A stretch of DNA of 64,000 bases from Cyanoderma ruficeps (lineage: Eukaryota > Chordata > Aves > Passeriformes > Timaliidae). Made by a program: the position numbers and the translations under genes. Every line of letters begins with the position of its first letter. The stretch's first letter is position 1. Below the pieces are notes generated by a model. The model did not search any database. It worked only from the letters and a program-made list of their open reading frames with translations, and was not told the DNA's origin. The DNA lies in assembly GCA_008694505.1 (NCBI GenBank), contig VZDJ01004378.1:19856239-19920238 (forward strand), given 5' to 3'. Shown piece by piece: positions 11,201-21,729 of this stretch.

Positions 11201-12960
11201 TTGACATTCAAGAACAGCTGGAGGAGATTGCATTAAGAGTGATTCTATGGACACGTGACATCAGTAGCAGGGCTGGGAGTGGGACCTGGACCCAGCAATA
11301 CCCTTTTCCCTCTGTGCTATGGGGTCACTTGCTTTTGAAGTTTGCATTCCCTGTAATACAGAACCCAGCTCTGACAGGAGGGGCAGAGAAGGATCACAAA
11401 AAGATCACAGGTGAGTGGCTCAGTGACAGGAAGATATGCATGTTGGAAACCATTCCACTAGAGGAAGATATTGGATGAGTTTCCCATTTTCTGCCTGCTG
11501 TAGTTACTTAATGTTCCATCAGTATCATTGCTTTGTCCCTTAGCTCTGTCTTATCTATAAAAAGAGTAGGTGATTTCCCTGGACTCAAATCAAGGAAGGC
11601 ACCAATTATGTTTAACCTCAGGTTACAGGTTCATAGAAGGGCCTCAAGTCTTTGGTATTTCCGATTGTCTAATTCAGGTGCAGCCCTGCTCGGGGTACCT
11701 GATTCATACAAGGCAGCTGACTTTTTGCCTAGAGGGTAGCGCAGGCAAGCGCTCCAGTTGGTTTAAAAAATTCCTTCTAGGAGTTGAGGAACTGGCATGG
11801 CCATGCATCAGTCCTTTTGTGGGTCTGATCTCAAGTAACCTGACAAAGGTCACATAAGGAAGGAGGTAGCTTGCTACATCACACAGCCCTTGAATCAGTG
11901 TTGCACCTGAAAATCACTTCCATCAGTTGCTGTTAAAAAACCTGAATTCTTCACAAAGGATTGCACTTGTAGCATTGCAGTCTCGTTATTTTGTTCATTA
12001 TTAAATTGCTGTTTGTTTGCATACAGAAATTAATGATCAGCTTTACGCAATGTTCAAATTTCATTACTCTTCTCTAAGTGGGATGCAGTTTGCTTAATGT
12101 CCCGTACCACAAGCCTTCTCTGCTAGGGCTCAGGTAGATAACTTTGCATTAAAGAGAAGTAAACAATCAATGTGTTTACTGAAAAACTGTTTTAAAATTG
12201 TTAAAACGATTACTGAAATAATACATGGTGACTCTAGAAAACCACCTTGATGGTTGAAGCCCTGTCTTCCTGTACACTGGATATTATCTTCATCCTGGAT
12301 AGCCTTTGATCTAAAAGAAAAGGGTCTGTGGATATCTTCGATCTGGTTGCTGTAGCAGAGAGAAGCTGTGTGCAAACTGTGTCTTGTCAGATTACCTTTA
12401 GTGAAAAGTGTTTAAGTATCTCTGCATACCTTGTTTTTACTAAGATGAATCAGGACCTCACAGCATAGGATTCAGCCATAAGACCACACATCTTTGCAGC
12501 TCCAATCTCCATTGATTCAAATTAAAGTATAGAGTTCTTTGTTTCTTTTGTCAAATATCAAGAAAACACCAACAGAGAACCATTCCTGCCTAAAATTCAC
12601 AGGAAAAGATTTCTTGTTCCATAAAACGGTCAGTGGTTTAACATAAAAGGGAATGCATTCTGTGTTGTAAATATTCAGAACTGTTCTCTAGTGATTATTT
12701 GCTATTTGATTATTTAATATTATTTCGTTGTGCAGAATGGTTGAGCAATGCTAGTTTCCTCCATGGACCTGCCACCTTGAAAGTTTAACTATTTAAGTGA
12801 CAGTGAAATAAAATGCCAGGTATCTTCTTAGTGATGAATGGTCTTACTTCCTGATCCCCTGCCTAAAAACAGGACAACTGCTTTCCTTAGTAATTTAAAA
12901 ATTTCTCTTGAGACCAAACATGGAAAATAAAAATTTGAAAAATAGGCTTTTACCTGGAAA

Positions 12961-12990
12961 TTTCTGTTATAACTTTCTGTTATAACAGAA
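12961..12990. repeat. 13-bp tandem duplication with 16-bp perfect palindrome
   Basis: TTTCTGTTATAAC occurs twice back to back (12961-12973, 12974-12986). The second copy plus the following bases forms the perfect palindrome TTCTGTTATAACAGAA (12975-12990). Confidence 0.9.
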
Positions 12991-13240
12991 GTCTCAATAT
13001 GACCCTAGTGATGTGCTATCTTGAGAATTTTGTAAGACTGTTTACAGTTAGTGATAAAATCTATTCATGAAATATCCTCCAATGGAGAAACAAAATCAAC
13101 AGGTGAACAGGCCATAACAGAAGAAAGAAAGTCCCATATTTGTTAAATTTTAGCACAGCAGTCCTGGCAAAGACTGCCACAAACACTCCTAACTCATTTA
13201 ATTTCTCTGCCCTGTACTCTTTGATCTGATATGACTGTTT

Positions 13241-13615
13241 CTAGATTATAATGGAGGGACCATTAGATCATCTGGTTTGACCTCATGTGTGTTGCAGGCC
13301 ATTAAAATTGTATTCATTACCCTAGTATTGATTCTAAGGACTTCTGCTTGGCTAAAGCTTGTGTTCCGGAGAAGCATGTGTTATTGATCTGAAGACAACA
13401 AAAGACTGTGAATCCATCATTTCCACTATTATTAATTTAAATATTATCCTATTGTGCCTATTACTTTTTCATCCTTATTTGTAATTGGATTTTTTCTAAA
13501 TTAAGTTTCAAACCATTAGTTCCTGTTATGCTTTCCTACCTTAAACTGCAAGTATTTCAAGTATTGCTTTATCCCATGGCAATAATAAGCAGGTCACCTC
13601 TTGCTCATTTTAACA
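13241..13615 (-). mobile_element. Ancient CR1/L3-like LINE, 3' fragment
   Basis: Reads as the reverse complement of the 3' region of old amniote CR1/L3-type LINEs: a GACCATTAGATCATCTGG-like 3' terminus at the left, then a tail-like order of short conserved words (GGCCATTAAAATT, CATTACCCTAGTATTGA, TTAGTTCCTGTTATGC). Heavily diverged with no open frame. It lies next to, and opposite in orientation to, a much younger CR1 that begins about 45 bases to the right. Confidence 0.7.
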
Positions 13616-13655
13616 GACTTCACTTCTAAAAAAAGCTATTTTTTATTTTTATAGT

Positions 13656-14638
13656 GCAGACCATCTTGAGTGCCATCGTACAGCACATATAGGACAACCA
13701 GGGGATCAGGCCCAGCCAGAATGGGTGCATGAAAGGCAGGTCCTGTTTACCCAACTTAATCTCATTCTACAACAAATTAACCCACATAGTGGATTAGGGG
13801 AAGGTTGTTGATGTTGTCTACCTGGACGTTAGTAAATAATCTGACACCGTTTTGCACAGCATTCTCCTGGAGGATAGGGCTTCCCATGGCTTGGACAGGT
13901 GCACTGTTTGCTGGGTAAAATACTGGCTGGATGGCCAAGCTCAGGGAGTGGTGGTGAATGGAGATACATCCAGCTGGGAAGCTGTCACTGGTAGCATTCC
14001 TCAGGCCTCAGTGTTGGGATTGGTCCTGCTTAATATTTTTATTGATGATCTGGATGAGGGATTCAAGTGCACGCTCAGTAGGCTGGCAGACAGCACTTAC
14101 TTGGGTGGGAGTGTTGGTCTGCTGGAGGTTAGGAAGTCTCTGCAGAGGGATCTGGACAGGCAGGATCCATGGGCTGAGGCAAATTTTATGAAGTTCGACA
14201 AGGCCAAATCTCAGCTCCGGCCCTTGGGTAGCAACAACCCCATGTAGTGCCACAGGCTGGAGACAGAGTGGCTGGAAAATAGCCTGGTGGAAAAGGAGCT
14301 GGAGGTGCTGATTGACAGCAGCTGAACATGAGCCAGCTGTGCCCAGGTGGCCAAGAAGGCCAATGGCATCCTGGCCTGGATCAGCAATAGTGTGCCCAGC
14401 AGGACCAGGGTGGGGATTGTCCCTCAGCACTGGTGAGGCCATACCTCGAGTCCTGTGTCCAGTTGTGGCCCCCCTTGCTCCAAGAAAGACATGGAGGGGC
14501 TGGAATGTGTCCAGAGAATAGCAATGCAGCTGGTCAGGGATGTGGAGCACAAGTCCTGTGGGAGTGGCTGAGGGAGTTGGGGTTGTTATTCCTGGAGAAA
14601 GGAGGCTCAGGGGGGATCTTTATCATTCTTCTCATAAA
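13656..14638 (+). mobile_element. Avian CR1 LINE, 5'- and 3'-truncated reverse transcriptase fragment
   Basis: Plus-strand CR1 ORF2 fragment covering the middle and C-terminal part of the reverse transcriptase. The read-through frame includes [19 protein letters not shown] and ADSTYLGG. In active CR1 the catalytic motif is FADD followed by TKLGG; here it is LADS, so both the Phe and the second catalytic Asp are lost. Further on, stops occur within NNPM* and later frames, so the copy is dead. The fragment stops near GGGGGATCTTTATCATTC, without the usual 3' UTR and terminal ATTCTATG-type repeats; the missing 3' end implies deletion after insertion. Confidence 0.9.
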
Positions 14639-15760
14639 GCAGTCCTTATCTCCTATGTAACAACCCTCCTCACCTGTGAATTTTATCAGTCTTTAGATTT
14701 TTGTCCTTGTTTAAAATTTGCACCTGCTGAGAAGATACTGCCACAGCTGTCCTTTCACAGTATGTTTTAAAGGCTTGCTGTTTCCACAAGTTACCATGCA
14801 TCAGCAAAACTGTCACTGGACTCACTGCCCATCAACCTGCTATGGAAAGGGGAGCAGTTCCCACTGGTCCCTCATGTTATATATGTGCCATGCTTAAACA
14901 AAACTGCCTGGCTGGTGCCAACTTCTATAAAGCAGAGCTACAAAAACAGATAAAGAAAACCAGTTAAAAAAAAAAATAGGGAAAATCTCTGCTGCCAGTA
15001 GGACCTGAAGAAGCTCTCAGACATTGATAAGGAATTGATAAGATTCAGACTTGAAGTTAAGGAGCATGTTAGGCAAATTTGAGCATCTAAAGTAGAAAGT
15101 TGTTACCAGGACAACTTGTGATCACCAGACATCCATTGCAGCCACCAAACCTCAGAAGTCGGCTCTTCTGCAGAAGGAGATATAGGGTTTTCACCTGAGC
15201 AATTCCTGCTGCCTGGGAAGATACTAGGCTGCAGTCAGAGCTAAAACTGGGCTACTTTGTCCATCACCATCAGCTGTAGTTACTGTCAATAACTAGCTCT
15301 AAACTTGATACAGACATATTTGCATGGCCAGTACAGCACAATGCATTTGCTCTGAGGGGTGGGAGTGATAATACATACACCCTTTAGGCATTTGGAGCTG
15401 TCAGTACCAACTTAGAGGTCCCTAACTCTCAGAGTGGAATCTGAAACTCAGTGCTGGTCACCTTCAGCATTTGCAGGGGTAAACCCACATGCACAGTGGG
15501 AAGACCTCTTCACCCAGACAGCAGGAGATAATAAGGACAAGACTGAGCCCTGAAGCACAGCTTTATGCAATTCTCTGTCCTGTGTGATAGAGCCTGGTGC
15601 AGCAGTCTTCAGAGCAACCGAACTCTGGGGTGAAGTCTTGAACTCAAAGTGTAAATTGCATAGATGTTCTGGTGACTGGGTATCACATTATCTGGAGATT
15701 TTGATTTCGGAAGTGTATTGTCTGAATGTTGAACCTGAGCTAGTGTCACGTGACCCTGCA

Positions 15761-15792
15761 CTCAGGCTAATAAGCCCTCAGGCTAATAAACC
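15761..15792. repeat. 16-bp tandem duplication
   Basis: CTCAGGCTAATAAGCC (15761-15776) is followed directly by CTCAGGCTAATAAACC (15777-15792), one difference. Confidence 0.9.
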
Positions 15793-16140
15793 CTCCTCAC
15801 TTCCATTATGGATGAAGTAGTATTTAGAACTGCTGTTGCTTATATCACCTTGCTTTTTTCCATGCCCCTACTCTTCTTCCCTTTTATCCCAAGGCCATTA
15901 ACCAGTTTGCTTGGAGCTGCCTTAGATCTGTTGTTTTATAGGCAGTGATATCTCTACTGTTTTACAAGATTTTGTTTCTTAGAGTTCTGAGCAAAGACAG
16001 CTCCATGGTTCTTCAGGGGACTAATTGCAATCTGGCAGAGCAGGCGTGTTTACTAGCTGGACTACTTTCATACAGAAGCATTGTTTCCAGGCTATAGCAT
16101 GGAGCAATACAGATGCACTCACGCAGGCTTGTCCCTGGAG

Positions 16141-16782
16141 TTATAAACTAGCACTAAGCTGCTTCTGCACAGAGCCATAGGATGTGTCTCCAACTGTGGT
16201 GAGGTCAGTCTGGAAACCAGATAAATTGCCAATAAGGAACAGAGCAGAGCTGACTATATATCTGAAGTCTTGTACAACTGTGTTTTTAAAAATAATGACA
16301 CTTAAAGAAAGCAATGGTCCAGTATTACATTTGATAGATAGTAGGGGCTTATTTGACCTGCAAAGGAATGAAGATATTTTGCACCTTCCAGAAGCAGACC
16401 CTAAATCTCTTGGTGTTTGTAAGGATTTAGTATTATATTTACAATGCACTTCAAGGAAAATAAAAGTCTTATGGTTGGCACATGAAAGCTGTGATTTATC
16501 AAAATTTCTTTCCCAATATTTAAGGAAGCTCTTGGAGGTGAAATAAATCGAAATACCTATTTGGAATGATCTTGTCAGGGCTAGAGAAGAGGATAGCATT
16601 GCCATCTTATGTTTTGTGGGATATATTGCAAAAGGTTTCCTAGAGATTTCTCTAAATACCTTTTCATTTCTCAAAGGTTTGTAAGGCCAGAGTAATATTT
16701 TCCCCTTTCTTTGATGTATGGATTGACTATTTTGGCAGGGGTCAAACAATGCCATGCAATTAACAACACAACCCCAACCCAA
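16141..16782 (-). CDS. Unrecognised 213-codon open frame (doubtful gene)
   Basis: The longest open frame outside GC-rich or repeat DNA. It starts MGWGCVVNCMALFDP and contains several hydrophobic stretches (for example LLSLSVIIF and SALFLIGNLSGF) but no domain I recognise. The opposite strand is also open for 120 codons over 16184-16546. No promoter, splice or polyadenylation context was identified. A run this long is uncommon by chance in DNA of this composition, but one or a few such runs can be expected when a whole window is scanned. More likely non-coding than a gene. Confidence 0.12.
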   Translation of the reverse strand: MGWGCVVNCMALFDPCQNSQSIHQRKGKILLWPYKPLRNEKVFREISRKPFAIYPTKHKMAMLSSSLALTRSFQIGISIYFTSKSFLKYWERNFDKSQLSCANHKTFIFLEVHCKYNTKSLQTPRDLGSASGRCKISSFLCRSNKPLLSIKCNTGPLLSLSVIIFKNTVVQDFRYIVSSALFLIGNLSGFQTDLTTVGDTSYGSVQKQLSASL

Positions 16783-19700
16783 TAGGGTTTAAAATGCCAA
16801 TAGAGAATGGAGCTATGTGTCTCTGCTAAAAACCAAGTACTATTTGTCTGATACTTAAGACTTGCCCTATAAGCCCCACAAATCAGCTAGGGAACTGCTA
16901 GGAATTTGGTGCATTTTAGGACCTGACTTACTACAACAGCTTATCAGTTGCAGTGCAAGGGATTGGATATGAAAGTAGTTTACAAGCCCAGAAATCCCAG
17001 CTTTTTGTTCCCCTTTTTAGATTTCTTGCTTCAGTACACTCCAGAGAAAGTCAAAGGAAAATACCCTCTCCCATCAACTGGTAAAATTTCCAAGTGGATT
17101 GTTCTATATTTTTTTAACTTAACAATCATGTGCTTAAGCTTGATATAGTTCATGCAAAACAAATGGGAATTAAGATATTCCACTGGAGCTTTAGGAGTAT
17201 TTTTGAGCAGTGGTTTACTAGAAAGATTGTCAAACTCAGTTTTTTATATTCTTTTAGGAAAATAAAAACAATACCTTTTTTTTGAATCAGAGATAACATT
17301 ACCTTCTCTCAAATATAACTCTGCCATATGCCCTGTGGGGGAGATGATAGTAAGAAATCAGAGGAAGGACAGAGAAGGAAATCACTTAGATTGGGTCTGG
17401 TGAGGCTGCAATTATCTTGTGTAAACCCATTTAATATCCATTTTATTAAGGACTCCCATGTACATACAATCTGTCAGTCACAGGAAGGATACCAGGTTCA
17501 GGGAGGTTACCTTGAGCAAAACTGCACAACATCCATGTTGCTCAGTAATTACAGTTAGTGCTGGTGAGTATAGGAAAACACAGGGACGAGCATGTCAGAC
17601 TAAGCCAGAAGTCTGCCCTGAGCAGCTCTGTGTCTCACAACTACCGGGAAAAACCATTTAAGGGAAGTAAATCAAATCAGAATATACAGAAAGTGATCTT
17701 TTCCCTGATTCCTCCCAGGTCCAGTACTTCAAGGAACTCCCTGAGAAAGCATTTGCATCTAGGCAGTCACGTTGAGCAGTCACCTCTGAACTTTGCCTGC
17801 ACAAAGTTGCTTTTGAAGTCAGCTGCACTCTGAGCCACCTCAGTGTTCTGAAGAGACAAGTTCCACACTAATTACGCAGTGGAATTACACAGTGTGGAAA
17901 GTGTTTTGCTTTGAAATATGATGTCCGACTGAGTACAAAAGTTTTCTTTACATTAAGCTGTATGTTAAAACAGTAAAAATGAACATATGAAAGGTCTGCT
18001 GTGATATAACACTGTAGGATTGATCTCCAAGTGTGTTAACACTGCTAGTTGACTTGCAGGTGTAAATCACACATTTAAGTGACAGTGCTGTTCTATTCCC
18101 AAAAGCCTTCTAGAGTGTATGAATGAGATGCTGCATTTGAGCTGCAGTGTGTGCATCCAGAGGCTTCTGGTTCCTTTGGGAATTCAGTTACAGCATGAAA
18201 TTGATCTCTTTCAGCTACTCTGGTTGAGCAGGTGAAAAGTGAAAATAATTATCAAGGCTCTGTTGCCCCTAGTAATGGTGTGAAACCTCTGAATATGCCT
18301 GCACTGCAGCTTGCTGACATAGTTTGCAATTGTCTGAAATGAGACAGCGCTCAAAATAAACAACAGCACTGCTTCCCTCTTAAATGTCTGGAAAGCTGCA
18401 AAAACCAGGTAGTCTATTACATGCCTTTAAAACACTACTCATTTTTAGTGCAAGCACTGGGTGAATTGCTTATTCAACACATCTAGTGTCCTCTTGACAC
18501 ATGGCTGGGAATGCCAATAATTGGACTCAGTGTAGTGGCTTGTCTCTTTAGATGAAATACCAAGAACTGATTTTACTGTTCACTATCAAGGAAGAATGCT
18601 GCATCTAACCTGGAGAATTGGCACCAAATGTTAAATGGAAGTCACTAATACTATTTTTTTTTTGTCTGAATCCCAAGGATGGCTAAATAAAAGCTCAGGA
18701 TTACTTTCATTGCTTGGTTAAAATTGCTAAAAATCTAGTGCTTAAACCTTCTCACTCATTAAGGAATCAAAATAATTTCCAGAGAAGTCAGGAACTGATT
18801 CTGATTCTGCCCTTATTGTTAGTTCATCCTTTTTTTCTCTTTTTTCTTTTATTTTTCAAAAGATCAGTACAAATGGGAAACTTAAAGATGCTCAGAAGGG
18901 AGGAGGGCTGTTAAAGAAACACCTGTCCATACTCAACAATCAAATAAGAAAACAATGAAAAAATGTTAGCATGTATATTCTGGTTTTGAGCTTTACAAGG
19001 TTTGAGGTTTACAATGGGCTTTGTTCCAGATTAGGCTTGATCATTTTTTGTTGCTACATTAGCAAAATAAACAAAACTTTTTTTTTTTTTAATTACTATT
19101 TATTAGAGCCAGTAAAGAGCCACTGGGTACACCCACCTGAATGGACTCTGGAGTTAGAAACTCACACTCCTGCCTGGAGAGTGGGTTGTCTTGGAATAAA
19201 GACAAGACAAATCTGCCCCTGAAACCTGAATTCCTTGGCTTTCATGAAAGTATTATTAACAGCCATTGGGACAGTTTGGTATCCAAAATCCAGGAGGTGT
19301 TCTCAGTCTTCATTTCTAACCAAGTTACAGACATGGAAGGGTGCTTGAAGCACTGGTTTCAGGGCCAGAGGAGAGACAGGATTTCAGATCATGCTGCAGT
19401 CAGATGGATTAGGCTTGACCCAGTCTCTCTCTGCACATTGTCATGAATACCAAATTTTGTACTTTCTACAAGAAGACCTTGTGTTTAGGAATTCCACACA
19501 GAGCTTGGCAATACCCTAATTAAATGTGAAATTGATATCCAGGTGGTGTTCATGCATAGATGCTGCTGAGTGTTCCCAGTTATGTTGGATCTGGACATTC
19601 CTACACGTTTTAGAGGAGTCACACAGAAAGCTGTGTAGCAAATTGATGTTCCTAGGGCACTGGAGGAAAATGCTGGACACTGGAGGGAAGTGCTGAAAGA

Positions 19701-21636
19701 TTTGGAAGATAAAGTTGCATCTTACTGCCATCTCCAGTGAGGATTCTTGGTTGCATTTAGTCCAAGAACAGCAGGCTTTCTCAAGGACTCAGGTCATACA
19801 ATAACGTGGCTTTTTGTACAAAATCACAGAACAGTCTGCTGCTACTGGCTGGTGACTGGTGACATTGATTCAAGGTCAGAATCTTGTCATTATCACTAGA
19901 GATAAGCATGAAGTATTTACAGGAATGAAATGTCCTTGCTCTGATTAAGAGTTGATAACTTGTCTAGTTGAGAATGGAGAAATATCTGTTTTCTTGTGAA
20001 GCAACTTGTATTATCAGTCTCACAAACATATAGATGGATTTGTTAGAGTTGCTGCATTCCCCACAAAATTGGGAAGCATGTTAAATACAAATCATTCAGC
20101 AATACATTTGTGTATAGAGTGAATTTAGGCATATCAATCGCAGATGTGCCTAATTGAAGGTCTCAAGGTCTTGCTATTCTTATATTGTCTGTGCAGATGC
20201 AGTGTGATATAGAGTAGATTTGATTCATGAGGATATTGATATTTAGGACTGGCTGTCAGTCAATATTGATTCTGAAAATCTACTGTTGCTGGCATGAATT
20301 TGACAGAATAAAAGTTCTAAGTGTATACCTGTCACTACTCATTTGTCCTTCCTGACCATTTTTATAGATGTGACACTGGCATCTGAAATGAAAAAAAGCA
20401 TGTTTATAGTTCAGAGGTGAAAACAACAGTATGTAGAGGATGTGGTAAAAAAAAAAAATGCATGGGACAGCCTTCTGTTTTCCAAGTAATTTCAATGAAA
20501 GTACATTGGCATACCATCTGTTCACTGAACAAGGTAACTCAAACTGGTGTGTGAAAAACCCTATTAAGCTGGGGAGGAGGACAGAAAAACACACTTCAGC
20601 TACTGTTTTAAACCAGATTGTGACTATTCTATTCCTACAGAAAGATCTATGGTTTGTACCATGTGTCATGTAGGCAGAGGATAAATTCAGCATGCTGTCA
20701 GCATGCAAGAATTCTAAGGACTTCAGTGTACACTCACATCTGCATCTTTGTCATGCACTTGGTTTATAATGTCATCAGATTTGAGTTTAGAGAGGATGTT
20801 GGGGTTTTTGTCCCCTGCTGCAGCATGGGGTCTTGTTCTCTCAATGATTTTTCCAGGCGTTTCATGCTCAGTTTTCTTTCCCTCTTGTGGATTCCAATGT
20901 TCTATACTCATCACACTCCCATGACACAGCTTTTGAGATGTTTAATGATTGAAACTTTTACCTTTCATTGAGTGGATGAGATATTCTGTCATTTCAGAGT
21001 AGACCCTCTTGGTTTTTATTCTGTGAGACTCTGAAAGACACAAGGGATTGGATACACAGCACAAGACAAGTGCTTAAGTAATTTTTGTGCAATTCCTGTA
21101 TTTTCAACCTATGTGTAATTATTGAGAAGAATAATATTGACACACCACTTTTAAGTAAAGACATTTGCTTTTCTTATGAAAGTTCCATACGTGTTTCTAC
21201 AGAGTATTCAAAGAGATGTTCTCAGAAAGGAGTGTGTTAGTGTGTTTTTCAGGAAATCACCTTTTGTGAGCAACTGGACTTCTCTGTTCAATATGTCATT
21301 CAATTTATCTAGCCTTGTGTCCAGACTCTATGGCCTGATTTTGATCAACTGGATGCTTGTAGCATAATTAAGTAAAGGGTTATGACCAACTTGACTCAGC
21401 CCGAACTTTAGTCTTGAAATATTCTTCCTGTTTCTTGACAGATTGGCAAGGACATGACAGGAAAATAAAATGGAGCTGGAAAGGAAGTTAGATTAAATAT
21501 TTAATGTGACTGTGCTTGAGGTATAGTAATTCTTCTTGCTGCTCGTTCTGTATCCTTTGCCTTTCTGGAGATCACTGCCAACTGAGGTGTTTGCCTGACT
21601 GCTCTTTAAATATCTGGAATGATTTGGTTAACCCTA

Positions 21637-21637
21637 A

Positions 21638-21673
<36 letters not shown>

Positions 21674-21697
21674 NNNNNNNNNNNNNNNNNNNNNNNN

Positions 21698-21724
<27 letters not shown>
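21637..21724. repeat. CA/CT compound microsatellite with assembly gap
   Basis: An ACCACACACA run (to 21670), then CTC, 24 N bases (21674-21697), then a CT run to 21724. The two dinucleotide arrays probably join directly; N marks an unresolved length. Confidence 0.97.
21674..21697. other. Assembly gap (24 N)
   Basis: Unsequenced bases inside the compound microsatellite. Any frame translated across it is meaningless. Confidence 0.99.

Positions 21725-21729
<5 letters not shown>

Larger units (their letters stand above)
7890..13240. other. Intergenic DNA upstream of E2F7
   Basis: AT-rich non-coding sequence with no exon or RNA gene recognised. It contains an A/C-rich low-complexity tract (8143-8205) and a 13-bp tandem duplication ending in a palindrome (12961-12990). 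The 10.1-10.6 kb part is particularly AT-rich with many TTAA/ATTA words and could be conserved regulatory DNA, which cannot be judged from one sequence. Confidence 0.7.
14640..21636. other. Intergenic DNA
   Basis: AT-rich non-coding sequence. Contains the 16-bp tandem duplication at 15761, an unusually long open frame on the minus strand at 16141-16782 (see separate entry), and a short inverted repeat (TTCCACACT/AGTGTGGAA arms, about 17860-17899). No gene, RNA or repeat family recognised. Confidence 0.65.

Noticed and set aside
20280..20708. 142-codon minus-strand frame
   Set aside because: Phe/Tyr/Leu-rich as expected from AT-rich DNA. No domain, and the poly-A tract at 20447-20459 is translated as a run of Phe.
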